A stretch of DNA of 64,000 bases from Bradyrhizobium sp. Ghvi (GTDB taxonomy: Bacteria > Pseudomonadota > Alphaproteobacteria > Rhizobiales > Xanthobacteraceae): positions 682,001 to 746,000 of the forward strand of contig NZ_FOVU01000005.1 of the NCBI RefSeq assembly GCF_900115265.1, read 5' to 3'. The position numbers and the translations under genes are program-made. The number at the start of each line of letters is the position of its first letter. The first letter of the stretch is position 1. Below are positions 29,861-37,626 of the stretch, piece after piece. The notes beneath the pieces are model-generated. The model was not told the origin of the DNA and made no database searches. It saw only the letters and a list, made by a program, of their open reading frames with translations.

Positions 29861-31234
29861 TTACGCGCGCGGCGGCTCGGCGTGGCTGATGACGCGCTTC
29901 ACGCTCGGGAACGCGCGGCGCAGCGCCCGCTCGATCGCGTCGACATGCTCGTGCACCTTGATCACGCTCATCGACGGCGCAGCGCGGCAGTGGAAGTTGA
30001 CGATCTCGCCGGCATCGGTGTTGCGAACACGCACGTTATGGATGTCGTGGATCTCGCCGCCGGCGGCGTATTCGGCGAGCGCTGCGGCAATGGTCTGCAC
30101 CCTCTCGGGCGCCGCATCGACGCCGAACGGCAATTCCGGTTCCAGCGGCTCGATATGGACGTCGACCTCGACGTCAGCGCCGAACTCCTCCTGGATGTTG
30201 CGTTCCAGCGTGTTGGCGATGTCATGGGCAGCCTCGAGCTGCATCGTGGCATCGACCTCGAGGTCGATGCTGACGATCAGTTTGGCGCCGAGATCATGAA
30301 CCGTGACATGATGGATGGCGAGGCCTGAATTGCGCGCGATCACCATGATGCGGTCGCGCACGGTCTCGTTGTCGCGGGCGACGGGGACGGCCGTGAAGGA
30401 GAGGTCGGCATCGCCGAACGCCTTGCGGACGGCCGCCTCGGCGTTGCGCTTGATGCTCTCGACGCGGTCGATCGGATAAGTCCTGGGCACCTTGACGATG
30501 CTGTCGATGAATGTGGTAGCCCCGACCATGCGCACGCGCAGGCGCTCGACGTCGATCACACCGGGCGCGCTGCAGATCGCAGCGGTGGCCTTTTCCTGCG
30601 CCCCTTCCGGCGCGCGGTCGACCAGCGTCTGCACCGTCGATCCCGCCATGCGCAGGCCGAGAGCGGCGATCATCACGGCGACTGCGGCGGCCGCTGCGGC
30701 GTCGCCCCACCAGAAGCCGAGGGCGGCGAGGATCAGGCCGATGATGACGGCGAACGAGCCCATGACGTCGGAGGCAAAATGCAACGCGTCGGCCGCGAGC
30801 GCCTGGCTGTGCGTCTCGCGGGCAGCTCGGTGCAGGGCGCGGGCGCGCCACAGGTTGACGAGGATGTCGAGCACCAGCACCACGAACGGCACGGCCGAGA
30901 TGGTCGGCGGCGGGGTTCCCTCGCGCAGCCGGCCGTAGGATTCGACCAGAATGCCGCCGGCCAGCACGTAGAGCAGGGCGGTGACACCGAGCGCGGAGAT
31001 GCTCTCCAGCTTCCCATGGCCGTAATGGTGCTCGTCGTCCGCCGGCTTGTCCGAGACCCGCACCACGGCCCAGGTGATGACGGTCGCGACCAGGTCGATC
31101 GAGGAGTGCAGGGCTTCGGAGATCAGCGCCAGCGAGCCGATTGCAATGCCGACCACGAATTTGGCCGCCGCCATGCCGCCGCTGGCAAGGATCGATATTG
31201 CCGCGACCGATGTCTTGTCGTGTTGTCCGCTCAT
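29861..31234 (-). CDS. cation diffusion facilitator (CDF) transporter with extended C-terminus
   Basis: This is a metal-proton antiporter of the CDF family exporting divalent metals. The N-terminal part has six membrane helices, with the transport-site motifs HSSID in helix 2 and HFASD in helix 5 (HxxxD in both), which favour Zn/Co over Mn by family rule. The 457-residue protein is much longer than a typical 300-residue CDF. The cytoplasmic part holds three consecutive ferredoxin-like dimerisation-type modules (about 215-290, 290-365 and 375-455) instead of one. The frame is open to 31321; ATG 31234 gives the usual start before the first helix. Confidence 0.9.
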   Translation of the reverse strand: MSGQHDKTSVAAISILASGGMAAAKFVVGIAIGSLALISEALHSSIDLVATVITWAVVRVSDKPADDEHHYGHGKLESISALGVTALLYVLAGGILVESYGRLREGTPPPTISAVPFVVLVLDILVNLWRARALHRAARETHSQALAADALHFASDVMGSFAVIIGLILAALGFWWGDAAAAAAVAVMIAALGLRMAGSTVQTLVDRAPEGAQEKATAAICSAPGVIDVERLRVRMVGATTFIDSIVKVPRTYPIDRVESIKRNAEAAVRKAFGDADLSFTAVPVARDNETVRDRIMVIARNSGLAIHHVTVHDLGAKLIVSIDLEVDATMQLEAAHDIANTLERNIQEEFGADVEVDVHIEPLEPELPFGVDAAPERVQTIAAALAEYAAGGEIHDIHNVRVRNTDAGEIVNFHCRAAPSMSVIKVHEHVDAIERALRRAFPSVKRVISHAEPPRA

Positions 31235-31320
31235 GGCGGGGGATTTAGCAGGGCGGCGGTGAACATCAAGCGACCATCCACAGGCGTAGTCGCGAGTGAG
31301 TTGCAGGAGCGACGCAGACA

Positions 31321-31403
31321 CGTCGTTCCGGGGCGATGCGAAGCATCGAACCCGGAATCTCGAGAGTCCGGGTTCGCCCTTTTTCGGGCGCCCCGGAATG
31401 ACG
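31321..31403. repeat. dispersed palindromic element (TTCCGGGGC type)
   Basis: The element begins CGTCGTTCCGGGGC and ends GCCCCGGAATGACG, so the ends are inverted copies. Inside, GAACCCGGA faces TCCGGGTTC. It lies in the gap between two minus-strand genes. A relative is found at 34972-35076. Such elements are abundant in Bradyrhizobium genomes; the extended hairpin may also act as a transcript end. Confidence 0.7.
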
Positions 31404-31410
31404 CTGGCCG

Positions 31411-32379
31411 CTAGAGCGTCACAACGATCTTGCCCAGATGCTTGTTCGCCTCCATGTGCTCGAAGGCCTGGTCGATTTCGGAGAACGCGTAGACCTTGTC
31501 GATCGGCAATTGCAGCTTGCGCGATTCCACCGCGCTCCAGATGTCGTTCCTGACCTCGTCGAAGATTGCGCGGACCTCCTCGATGGTGCGGGTGCGGAAG
31601 GTGACGCCGATATAGCTGATGCGGCGGGCGGCATGCAGGTCGAAGTTGAAATCGGCATGGGTGCCGCCGAGCCGGCCGACATTGACGATGCGGCCGAGGA
31701 CCTTCGTTGCGGCGAGGTTCTGGTTGGCGACTTTGCCGGAGACCTGGTCGATGATGAGGTCGACCCCTTCACCGCCGGTGGCTTTAAGCACCTCCGCGAC
31801 CCATTTGGGGTCGGAGGAGTCGACCGCGAGGTCGGCACCGAATTCCTTCAGCCGGCCGCGCCTGTAAGCATCGGTCGAGGAGCCGATCACGAGCCTGGCG
31901 CCCTTGAGCTTGGCGATTTGCATCGCCATCAGGCCGACGCCGGAACTCGCACCCTGGATCAGTACGGCTTGCCCCGGCTGCACGCCGCCGACGGTGACCA
32001 CGGCATTGTGCATGGTCGCGAGCGCAACGGGGAGGGTGGCGGCCTCCTCGAAGCTCATGTTCGAGGGCGCGCGGAACAGCCGGCCGTGGTCGGCGAGCGT
32101 GTACTCGGCGAAGGCTGCGCTGCCCGAGCCCATGATGCGGTCGCCAACCTTGACGCCGTTCGCGTCGGGTCCAAGCTCGGCAACTTCGCCGGCCCATTCC
32201 ATCCCGAGCACGGTGCCGACGCCGCCGGCGGCGCCGTGAGCGTGGCCTTTGCGCATGCCGGTGTCGGCGCGGTTGAGGCCGCAGGCGCGGACGCGCACCA
32301 GCACCTGCGTGCCTTTGGGCTTTGGTTGAGTGACGTCGGAAATCCGAGCGCCTTCAGGACCGTAGACGTAAGCCTTCAT
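31411..32379 (-). CDS. zinc-free MDR-family quinone oxidoreductase-like protein
   Basis: This is a 322-residue member of the medium-chain dehydrogenase/reductase superfamily. The N-terminal GroES-like domain contains VRACGLNRADTGMRKG and GMEWAGEV. The Rossmann domain has the NADP-binding loop IQGASSGVGLMAMQIAK. The cysteine-rich structural zinc loop of alcohol dehydrogenases is absent, which places it with NADPH:quinone reductase or enoyl-reductase types. The exact substrate cannot be read from sequence. It lies 25 bp downstream of the nitronate monooxygenase gene on the same strand and is probably co-transcribed with it. Confidence 0.87.
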   Translation of the reverse strand: MKAYVYGPEGARISDVTQPKPKGTQVLVRVRACGLNRADTGMRKGHAHGAAGGVGTVLGMEWAGEVAELGPDANGVKVGDRIMGSGSAAFAEYTLADHGRLFRAPSNMSFEEAATLPVALATMHNAVVTVGGVQPGQAVLIQGASSGVGLMAMQIAKLKGARLVIGSSTDAYRRGRLKEFGADLAVDSSDPKWVAEVLKATGGEGVDLIIDQVSGKVANQNLAATKVLGRIVNVGRLGGTHADFNFDLHAARRISYIGVTFRTRTIEEVRAIFDEVRNDIWSAVESRKLQLPIDKVYAFSEIDQAFEHMEANKHLGKIVVTL

Positions 32380-32404
32380 GAAATGCTCTCGCTTCTTGCA
32401 GTGA

Positions 32405-33400
32405 CTATTCCGCGGCTTGTGCAGTTGGTTGAACGATCATGCCTTCGAGCCGGCCGCGAATGATGGCTTCTGCCTCGCGTACGATGCGGGAGATGAGCTC
32501 ACCGCAGCTCGGGATGTCGTGGATCAGGCCCTGCACCTGGCCGGCCGACCAGATGCCCTCGTCGGAATTGCCTGTGGCGTAGACCATCTTGCCGCGGGCG
32601 CCCGCAACGAGTTCGCGGATATCCTCGAACTTGGCGCCTTCCTTCTCCATCGCGACGACCTTGGTCGAGATCTCGTTCTTGGCGACCCGCGAGGTGTTGC
32701 GCATGGTGCGGAAGATCAGCTCGGTCTCGCGCTCGTCATTGGCGACGATCTTCTCCTTGATGAGCTGGTGGATCGGGCTCTCCTTGGTCGCCATGAAGCG
32801 GGTACCCATGTTGATGCCTTCGGCCCCGAGCGCCAGGGCGGCGACGAGGCCGCGCGCGTCGGCAAAACCGCCGGAGGCGATCATCGGGATCTTGACCTTG
32901 TTGGCGGCGGCCGGGATCAGGATCAGGCCGGGCGTGTCGTCCTCGCCGGGGTGGCCGGCGCATTCGAACCCGTCGATCGAGATGGCGTCGACGCCCATCC
33001 GTTCGGCCGACAGCGCGTGGCGGACGCTGGTGCATTTGTGCACGACCTTGACGCCGTGCTTCCTGAACTCGTCGACATGCTCTTGCGGCTTGTTGCCGGC
33101 GGTCTCGACCACGGTGATGCCCGCTTCGATGATGGCGGCGCGGTATTCGGCGTAGGGCGGCGGCTTGATCGCTGGCAGGATGGTGAGGTTGACGCCGAAC
33201 GGTTTGTCGGTGAGGTCGCGGCAGCGCGCGATCTCCTTGGTGAGGTCTTCGGGCGTCGGTTGCGTCAGCGCCGTGATGAAACCGAGCGCGCCGGCGTTCG
33301 CGACCGCCGCGACCAGCTCGGCCCGCCCGACCCATTGCATGCCACCCTGGACGATCGGGTGCTCGACGCCGACGAGTTTGGTGAACCGTGTCTGCAGCAT
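32405..33400 (-). CDS. nitronate monooxygenase (2-nitropropane dioxygenase family)
   Basis: This is an FMN-dependent TIM-barrel enzyme of the nitronate monooxygenase family, which detoxifies alkyl nitronates such as propionate-3-nitronate, though many members have other roles. The 331-residue protein has the family N-terminus (PIVQGGMQWVGRAELVAAV), the phosphate/FMN motifs HKCTSVRHA and FECAGHPGEDD, and ASGGFADARGLVAALALGA with GTRF after it. The length is normal. The downstream reductase-like gene 25 bp away suggests a two-gene operon. Confidence 0.88.
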   Translation of the reverse strand: MLQTRFTKLVGVEHPIVQGGMQWVGRAELVAAVANAGALGFITALTQPTPEDLTKEIARCRDLTDKPFGVNLTILPAIKPPPYAEYRAAIIEAGITVVETAGNKPQEHVDEFRKHGVKVVHKCTSVRHALSAERMGVDAISIDGFECAGHPGEDDTPGLILIPAAANKVKIPMIASGGFADARGLVAALALGAEGINMGTRFMATKESPIHQLIKEKIVANDERETELIFRTMRNTSRVAKNEISTKVVAMEKEGAKFEDIRELVAGARGKMVYATGNSDEGIWSAGQVQGLIHDIPSCGELISRIVREAEAIIRGRLEGMIVQPTAQAAE

Positions 33401-33551
33401 GATGTTTCCCCCGCCTGCGGGGCAGGCTCTGTTGTCGATTGATGGGGAGGAGGATGCCGCCAGGGTCCGGAAATGTCTATTGCGCCGCCGTGCGGTGAGT
33501 CATGCGGGCGGTGGCGGTGATTCCGCGAGGCGGATAATTTCGATCTTCGTT

Positions 33552-33697
33552 CCGTCATCCTGAGGTGCGAGCTGCGCGGTGCGCAGCGCCGGGCAGGGAG
33601 CCTCGAAGGATGCGCGGCCGAGACGCAGCGGGGCGTCGCCCTTCGAGGCTTGCTCAGCGGCGCGATGCGCCGCTGAGCGCGCGCCTCAGGGTGACGG
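33552..33697. repeat. dispersed palindromic element (CGTCATCCTGAGG type)
   Basis: The left end CCGTCATCCTGAGGTGCG and the right end CGCCTCAGGGTGACGG are inverted copies. The interior holds more self-complementary segments (AGCCTCGAAGG facing CCTTCGAGGCT, and a GCTCAGCGGCGCGATGCGCCGCTGAGC hairpin at about 33654-33680). It fills most of the gap between the nitronate monooxygenase gene and the secreted-protein gene. Its sequence differs from the TTCCGGGG elements at 31.3 and 35.0 kb. Confidence 0.7.
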
Positions 33698-33744
33698 TTA
33701 TGGATGAGTACCTGCTGCTTCAACCAGCTTGAAACGACGGAGGA

Positions 33745-34395
33745 TCACTCCGCCGACAACCGCACCATCTGGCGGCCGCCGTTCATCTCTTTCAGGCTGT
33801 TGACGAAGTTTTCCGGGCGCTGCCAGCGGTTCGGGACTTTCAGTCCCATGTACTCGGCGATGTCGCCGATGAAGCCGGTGCAGTTGGTGGTCTCGGCGTT
33901 CCAGACCGGCGAATTCGCCTGCAGCTTCTTGATGTAGGCGAACACGCGCTTGGCGTCGGCCTCGTTGAGATAGACGCGATAGCTCGCGGTCAGATAGTCC
34001 GGATCGAGATCGCCATAACTCGCACCGGTCTCGGATGGCACCCAGGTGAAGTAGCCGAGCACGTAAGTCCAGGTGTCGCCGGCGGGCGTGAGGCCGGCGA
34101 CCTCGACGGCTTTTTCACTGGACTTGCCGTACCAGACGAAGGCATGGCCCCAGCTCGCCGCCGTGCGGGCGCGGAAATCGACGTAATAGGGACCTTTCTC
34201 CGTCCGCGCGACTCCGCGCCGCGTTGCTTGCGGCGCGGAGCGCGGTGCGGCTTCGGTCGAGACAGACGCACTGGCGTCGGCCATGCGCTTGTTCGATTCG
34301 TGAGCCGAGGCCGAGGACATCAAGCATGCGAGCATGGTCGCAAGCGCGAGCCCCGCAAGGATGCAGGATCCCGATCGATCAGGTCTGTTCGTCAC
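33745..34395 (-). CDS. secreted protein of unknown function
   Basis: I do not recognise this 216-residue protein. Translation starts at GTG 34395, 6 bp behind GAGGGG, and the N-terminus is a signal peptide (hydrophobic 11-30, cleavage near ASA-HE). After a Ser/Ala/Arg-rich linker comes a folded domain with WGHAFVWYGK and, 90 residues later, TTNCTGFIGDIAEYMGL. A His and a Cys in such contexts recall papain-like (NlpC/P60-related) folds, but this is only a resemblance. It is likely periplasmic. Its neighbours give no functional hint. Confidence 0.7.
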   Translation of the reverse strand: MTNRPDRSGSCILAGLALATMLACLMSSASAHESNKRMADASASVSTEAAPRSAPQATRRGVARTEKGPYYVDFRARTAASWGHAFVWYGKSSEKAVEVAGLTPAGDTWTYVLGYFTWVPSETGASYGDLDPDYLTASYRVYLNEADAKRVFAYIKKLQANSPVWNAETTNCTGFIGDIAEYMGLKVPNRWQRPENFVNSLKEMNGGRQMVRLSAE

Positions 34396-34453
34396 GTTGA
34401 GCCCCTCAACTGTAGGCCGTTACGCAGATTGCTGCGTGTGGTACGCCAGCGCC

Positions 34454-34657
34454 TCAGTAGCGCGCAGCGACCGGGCCAGGTGCCTTGCCGATCGGGGCCT
34501 TGCCGACCGGGCTCTTGCCGATCGGCATCTTGCCGATGGGGGCCTGCTCGGCCGGATAGACCGGCACGGGCTGGCGGCGCGGCAGATCCGCGGCGTTCGC
34601 AGCCGTCACCAGAGCAAGCGTCGCACCGAGAACAAATACAATCTTCTTCACAGTCAT
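34454..34657 (-). CDS. small secreted protein with PIGK pentapeptide repeats
   Basis: This is a short exported protein of about 65 residues. It has a standard signal peptide (KKIVFVLGATLALVTAANA, cleavage before ADLPRR), and the mature part is only about 45 residues. That part contains a tandem Pro-Ile-Gly-Lys-x repeat (PIGKM, PIGKS, PVGKA, PIGKA). An ATG lies at 34657, but the AGGGG motif touches it. A GTG at 34651 has ideal spacing (7 bp) and gives the start MKKIVF, so the GTG may be the true start. No function is known to me. The Lys/Pro-rich repeat suggests an extended, cationic peptide in the periplasm. Confidence 0.65.
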   Translation of the reverse strand: MTVKKIVFVLGATLALVTAANAADLPRRQPVPVYPAEQAPIGKMPIGKSPVGKAPIGKAPGPVAARY

Positions 34658-35084
34658 ACCCCTAGAAGGTTTGGTCCAAACACGGCTGGGCCGTGCCCCC
34701 AGACACGCTCCCACATGGGCGGCCGAATGCGACCAAGTTGCGGCACCCGCGGGACATGATGGCGGCAATTGGATGGGCGCGCGCAGATGTGATGACGTGT
34801 CCGAATGTTTCCGCGCTCACGCGCTCTTCAGCGGTCGGCGCTGAGTTGAAAGTGCATCTCGATCTTCGCTTGCGAGCAGACCGGAGAGGAAGCCGAGGAT
34901 GAAGCGCATGGGCTGTTGGTCGCGCGCAGATCATTCGCGCTTCGAACTTACCCGATCCGGCGCATCTCCGCCGTCATTCCGGGGCGGCGCAAGCGCCGGG
35001 CCCGGAATCCATTTTTCCCCAATCTCTGCTGCCCTATGGATTCGGGGCTCGCGACTTCGTTGCGCCCCGGAATGACAGCGAGGA
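34658..35084. other. intergenic region with a dispersed repeat
   Basis: Of these 427 bp, the part nearest 34658 should hold the promoter of the PIGK-repeat gene and 34972-35076 is a dispersed palindromic element. The short open frames here (for example 34693-34902) have no start signals or recognisable content, and I see no further gene. Confidence 0.5.
34972..35076. repeat. dispersed palindromic element (TTCCGGGGC type)
   Basis: The element opens CGTCATTCCGGGGCGGCGC and closes GCGCCCCGGAATGACAG, and the ends are inverted copies. Internal GGCCCGGAATCCAT and ATGGATTCGGGGCTC are a second, imperfect pair. The outer arms are the same as in the element at 31321-31403, so the two belong to one family. 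Confidence 0.7.
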
Positions 35085-35858
35085 CTACAGCCGAAACTCG
35101 TTCGTGAGTTCGCCGATGCCGTCGATCGCCACGGTCACGGTGTTCACCGGCTCCTTCATCACGCCGACGCCGACCGAGGTACCGACGGCGATGAGGTCGC
35201 CGGGCAGCAGGGTCATGTCGTGGGAGATCTTGCTGACGAGCTGTTGCGTGCTGAAGATCATGTCGGAGATCGGATAGTTCTGCCGCTCCGCGCCGTTGAG
35301 GATGGTGCGGACGGTGAGTTTTGCCGGATCGAGGCCGGTCGCGATGACAGGGCCGAACGGGCCGTAATCGTCGATGCCCTTGGCGCGGGCCCATTGCGGA
35401 AAGGTGGGATCGCTGGTCAGGATGTCGTTGGCGGTGATGTCATTGACGCACGTGTAGCCGAAGATGAAGCCGTCGGCCTCATCAGGCGAGACGCGCGCGC
35501 AGGTCTTGCCGATGACGATGCCGAGCTCGCCCTCATAGGTCGTCTTGCCGTCGTAGTAAGAGGGACGGCGGATCACGGCGCCCGGCGACGTGATGGTGGT
35601 GGTGGCCTTGAGCAGATAAAGCGGCTCCGGCGGCTCGGGCTGGTTCAGCTTGGCCGCGAGCGCGTGAAAATTGTTCCAGAGCGCGACGATCTTGCTGGGC
35701 GCGCAGGGCGCCAGCAGCTCGACCTCCGACAGCGCCAGCGTCTTGCCGCTGGCCGCATTGCGTCCGAACATCTCGCCTTCATGCACGCTGATGCCGGATG
35801 CGGTGAGCGTGCCGAAGCCGGTGGTGCCGGCATGGCGGAAGCGGAGCCACTGTTTCAT
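35085..35858 (-). CDS. fumarylacetoacetate hydrolase family protein
   Basis: This is a metal-dependent hydrolase/decarboxylase of the FAH superfamily, 257 residues from ATG 35858 (MKQWLRFRHAG). The metal-binding acidic motif YEGELGIVIG and the GYTCVNDITANDI motif are present, followed by the GFGPVIATGLDP-like region (here GPFGPVIATG) and GDLIAVGT. Members act on acylpyruvates, 2-oxo-hept-3-ene-dioates or similar beta-diketo acids, and the substrate cannot be told from sequence. Two earlier ATG codons (35870, 35873) lie on the end of the upstream gene. Its close contact with the ketopantoate-reductase-like gene indicates one operon. Confidence 0.87.
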   Translation of the reverse strand: MKQWLRFRHAGTTGFGTLTASGISVHEGEMFGRNAASGKTLALSEVELLAPCAPSKIVALWNNFHALAAKLNQPEPPEPLYLLKATTTITSPGAVIRRPSYYDGKTTYEGELGIVIGKTCARVSPDEADGFIFGYTCVNDITANDILTSDPTFPQWARAKGIDDYGPFGPVIATGLDPAKLTVRTILNGAERQNYPISDMIFSTQQLVSKISHDMTLLPGDLIAVGTSVGVGVMKEPVNTVTVAIDGIGELTNEFRL

Positions 35859-35869
35859 CTCGCCCCCCA

Positions 35870-36883
35870 TCACGCCACCAATGCGCGCGGACCGGCGCTG
35901 GAGACGCCGTCATAGAGGCCGGCGACGCGGGCGCGCTGGGTGACCATCGCCAACACCGAATCGAGCGCCGGCGTCGGAATCTTGGTCAGGCGGCCCATCT
36001 CCTGCACCACGGTGACGAGGGGGTCGATCTCCATCGGGCGGCCGCGCTCGAGATCCTGCAGCATCGAGGTCTTGTGCGCGCCGACCTTGCGGGCGCCCTC
36101 GATGCGGCGCTCGACGTCGACGCGGAATTTGACCCCAAAGCTTTCGGCGATCGCCTGCGTCTCCATCATGATCGCGCGCGACAGCGCCCGCGTGGACGGA
36201 TCGGTGCAGATCACGTCGAGCGTGGCATGGGTGAGGGCACTGATCGGGTTGAAGCAGACATTGCCCCACAGCTTGAGCCAGATCTCGTCGCGGATGCGGT
36301 CGAGCACGGGCGCCTTCAGCCCCGCTGCGACGAACAGGTCGGCGAGGCGCTGCACGTCGGCCGTGATCTCGCCGGAGGGCTCGCCGAGCGGAAAATTGTT
36401 GCCGTAGACGTGACGGATCACGCCGGGCGCCTCGATCTCGGTGGCGGGATAGACGATGCAGCCGATGGCGCGTTCGGCCCCTAACTCGCGCCATTGCCGC
36501 CCGCCGGGATCGATGCTCTCCAGCGTCGCGTTCTCGTAGGCGCCGCCGTGCTTGTAGAAGTACCAATAGGGGATACCGTTGACCGCGGTAACGATGCGGG
36601 TGTGGGGCCCGAGCAGCGGCTGCATCTTCTCGATCACACCGGTGATCGAATGCGCCTTCAGCGTGACGATGACGTAGTCCTGCACGCCGAGCTCCGCCGC
36701 ATCGTCGGTGCAGCGGGGATGGACGGTGTATGTCTCCTCGCCGGCGAGCAGCGTCAGGCCGCGCTCGCGCATCGTGGCGAGGTGGGCGCCGCGTGCGACC
36801 AGGCTGACGTCAGCGCCTGCGCGCGCCAGCTGCACGCCGAGATATCCGCCGATCGCGCCGGCGCCGTAGATGCAGATCTTCAT
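35870..36883 (-). CDS. 2-dehydropantoate 2-reductase family protein
   Basis: This is an NADPH-dependent reductase of the ketopantoate reductase (ApbA/PanE) family, 337 residues from ATG 36883. The Rossmann motif is ICIYGAGAIGGYLG at the N-terminus. The catalytic Lys region reads LKLWGNVCFNPISALTHATLD and the C-terminal domain has the MLQDLERGRPMEID motif. PanE makes pantoate for coenzyme A. Several paralogues exist in rhizobia, and pairing with an FAH-family hydrolase suggests a catabolic 2-oxoacid reductase rather than the housekeeping enzyme, by inference. An upstream open frame to 36973 lacks start signals. Confidence 0.87.
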   Translation of the reverse strand: MKICIYGAGAIGGYLGVQLARAGADVSLVARGAHLATMRERGLTLLAGEETYTVHPRCTDDAAELGVQDYVIVTLKAHSITGVIEKMQPLLGPHTRIVTAVNGIPYWYFYKHGGAYENATLESIDPGGRQWRELGAERAIGCIVYPATEIEAPGVIRHVYGNNFPLGEPSGEITADVQRLADLFVAAGLKAPVLDRIRDEIWLKLWGNVCFNPISALTHATLDVICTDPSTRALSRAIMMETQAIAESFGVKFRVDVERRIEGARKVGAHKTSMLQDLERGRPMEIDPLVTVVQEMGRLTKIPTPALDSVLAMVTQRARVAGLYDGVSSAGPRALVA

Positions 36884-36995
36884 GAAATCCTCGCGGGGGT
36901 AGCGGAATTTTGGGACGAATGATCCGGTCCGGCTCGGATCGAGTCCGAGCCGGGGCCGGTCGTCGCGGGGCAAGGGGAGTGGCTGCTTTAGACGA

Positions 36996-37421
36996 TCAGG
37001 CCGCTTGCGGCGTCGAGTTGGCCGCCTCGTCGACGGCAGCTGCGATGTCGCGCATGCTGATGACCGAGACGAGGCTGTAGTCGTCGATCACCGGCAGGTG
37101 CCGGATGTGATTGCGGTTCATCAGATGCCTGACGTGCTCGATCGTATCGGAGGAGGTGCAGGAGACGAGCTGTTGCACCGAGACGAGCTGCGAGACCTTG
37201 ATGTTGACCGCATTGGCGCCGTGCTCGGCGACCGCGCGCACCACGTCGCGCTCGGTGAACATGCCGACGGCCGTGTTGCCTTCGGAGCGGACCACGTCCT
37301 TCACTACCAGCGCGCTGATGTTGTTGGCCCGCATCAGCTTGGCGGCGATCCCAACCGTTTCGTTCATACGCACCGTGACAACGCGCGGTGTCTTCTTGCG
37401 CAGAATGTCTCCGACCAGCAT
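36996..37421 (-). CDS. CBS-domain protein
   Basis: This is a 141-residue protein made of two CBS motifs (about residues 8-62 and 72-130) and nothing else. Such stand-alone pairs bind adenine nucleotides and act as energy or ligand sensors on other proteins. Motif ends GMFTERDVVRAV and SVISMRDIAAAV are clear. The start is ATG 37421 behind GGGAGG. A 17-bp palindrome of the oxalate-module type lies 34 bp upstream, so the gene is probably controlled by the GntR regulator at 46.6 kb. What protein it regulates is unknown; transport or oxalate enzymes are possible. Confidence 0.88.
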   Translation of the reverse strand: MLVGDILRKKTPRVVTVRMNETVGIAAKLMRANNISALVVKDVVRSEGNTAVGMFTERDVVRAVAEHGANAVNIKVSQLVSVQQLVSCTSSDTIEHVRHLMNRNHIRHLPVIDDYSLVSVISMRDIAAAVDEAANSTPQAA

Positions 37422-37454
37422 TGCAACCTCCCTGGGTGAATGATGAGTCAAGTG

Positions 37455-37471
37455 TGGTATACATAATGCCA
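37455..37471. promoter_or_regulatory. GntR-type operator, site 1 (CBS gene)
   Basis: TGGTAT-ACATA-ATGCCA, 34 bp upstream of the CBS-protein start. It matches the common form TGGYAT-N5-ATGCCA shared by six sites in 37-48 kb. Confidence 0.7.
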
Positions 37472-37574
37472 ATCGTCAAGCACTGGATTTGGCTGATCCG
37501 AAAAATCTTGCGGCAGCAACGCTGACGTTTGTCATCGCGAAACACGGCCGCGAAATACAGAAGCGGGCAAAAGA

Positions 37575-37600
37575 AAAGGGGCGCATCGCTGCGCCCCTTT
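37575..37600 (-). terminator. terminator after the first transporter gene
   Basis: AAAGGGGCGC (37575-37584) and GCGCCCCTTT (37591-37600) form a perfect 10-bp stem with a 6-nt loop. Read on the minus strand it is followed by TTCTTTT, just past the stop of the transporter gene at 37627. Confidence 0.8.
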
Positions 37601-37626
37601 CGTTCGTCGTATCGGTATGCGGCGGC

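Noticed and set aside
34693..34902. 69-residue frame in the gap before the PIGK-repeat gene
   Set aside because: No SD, no motif, and a competing frame of equal quality on the other strand.
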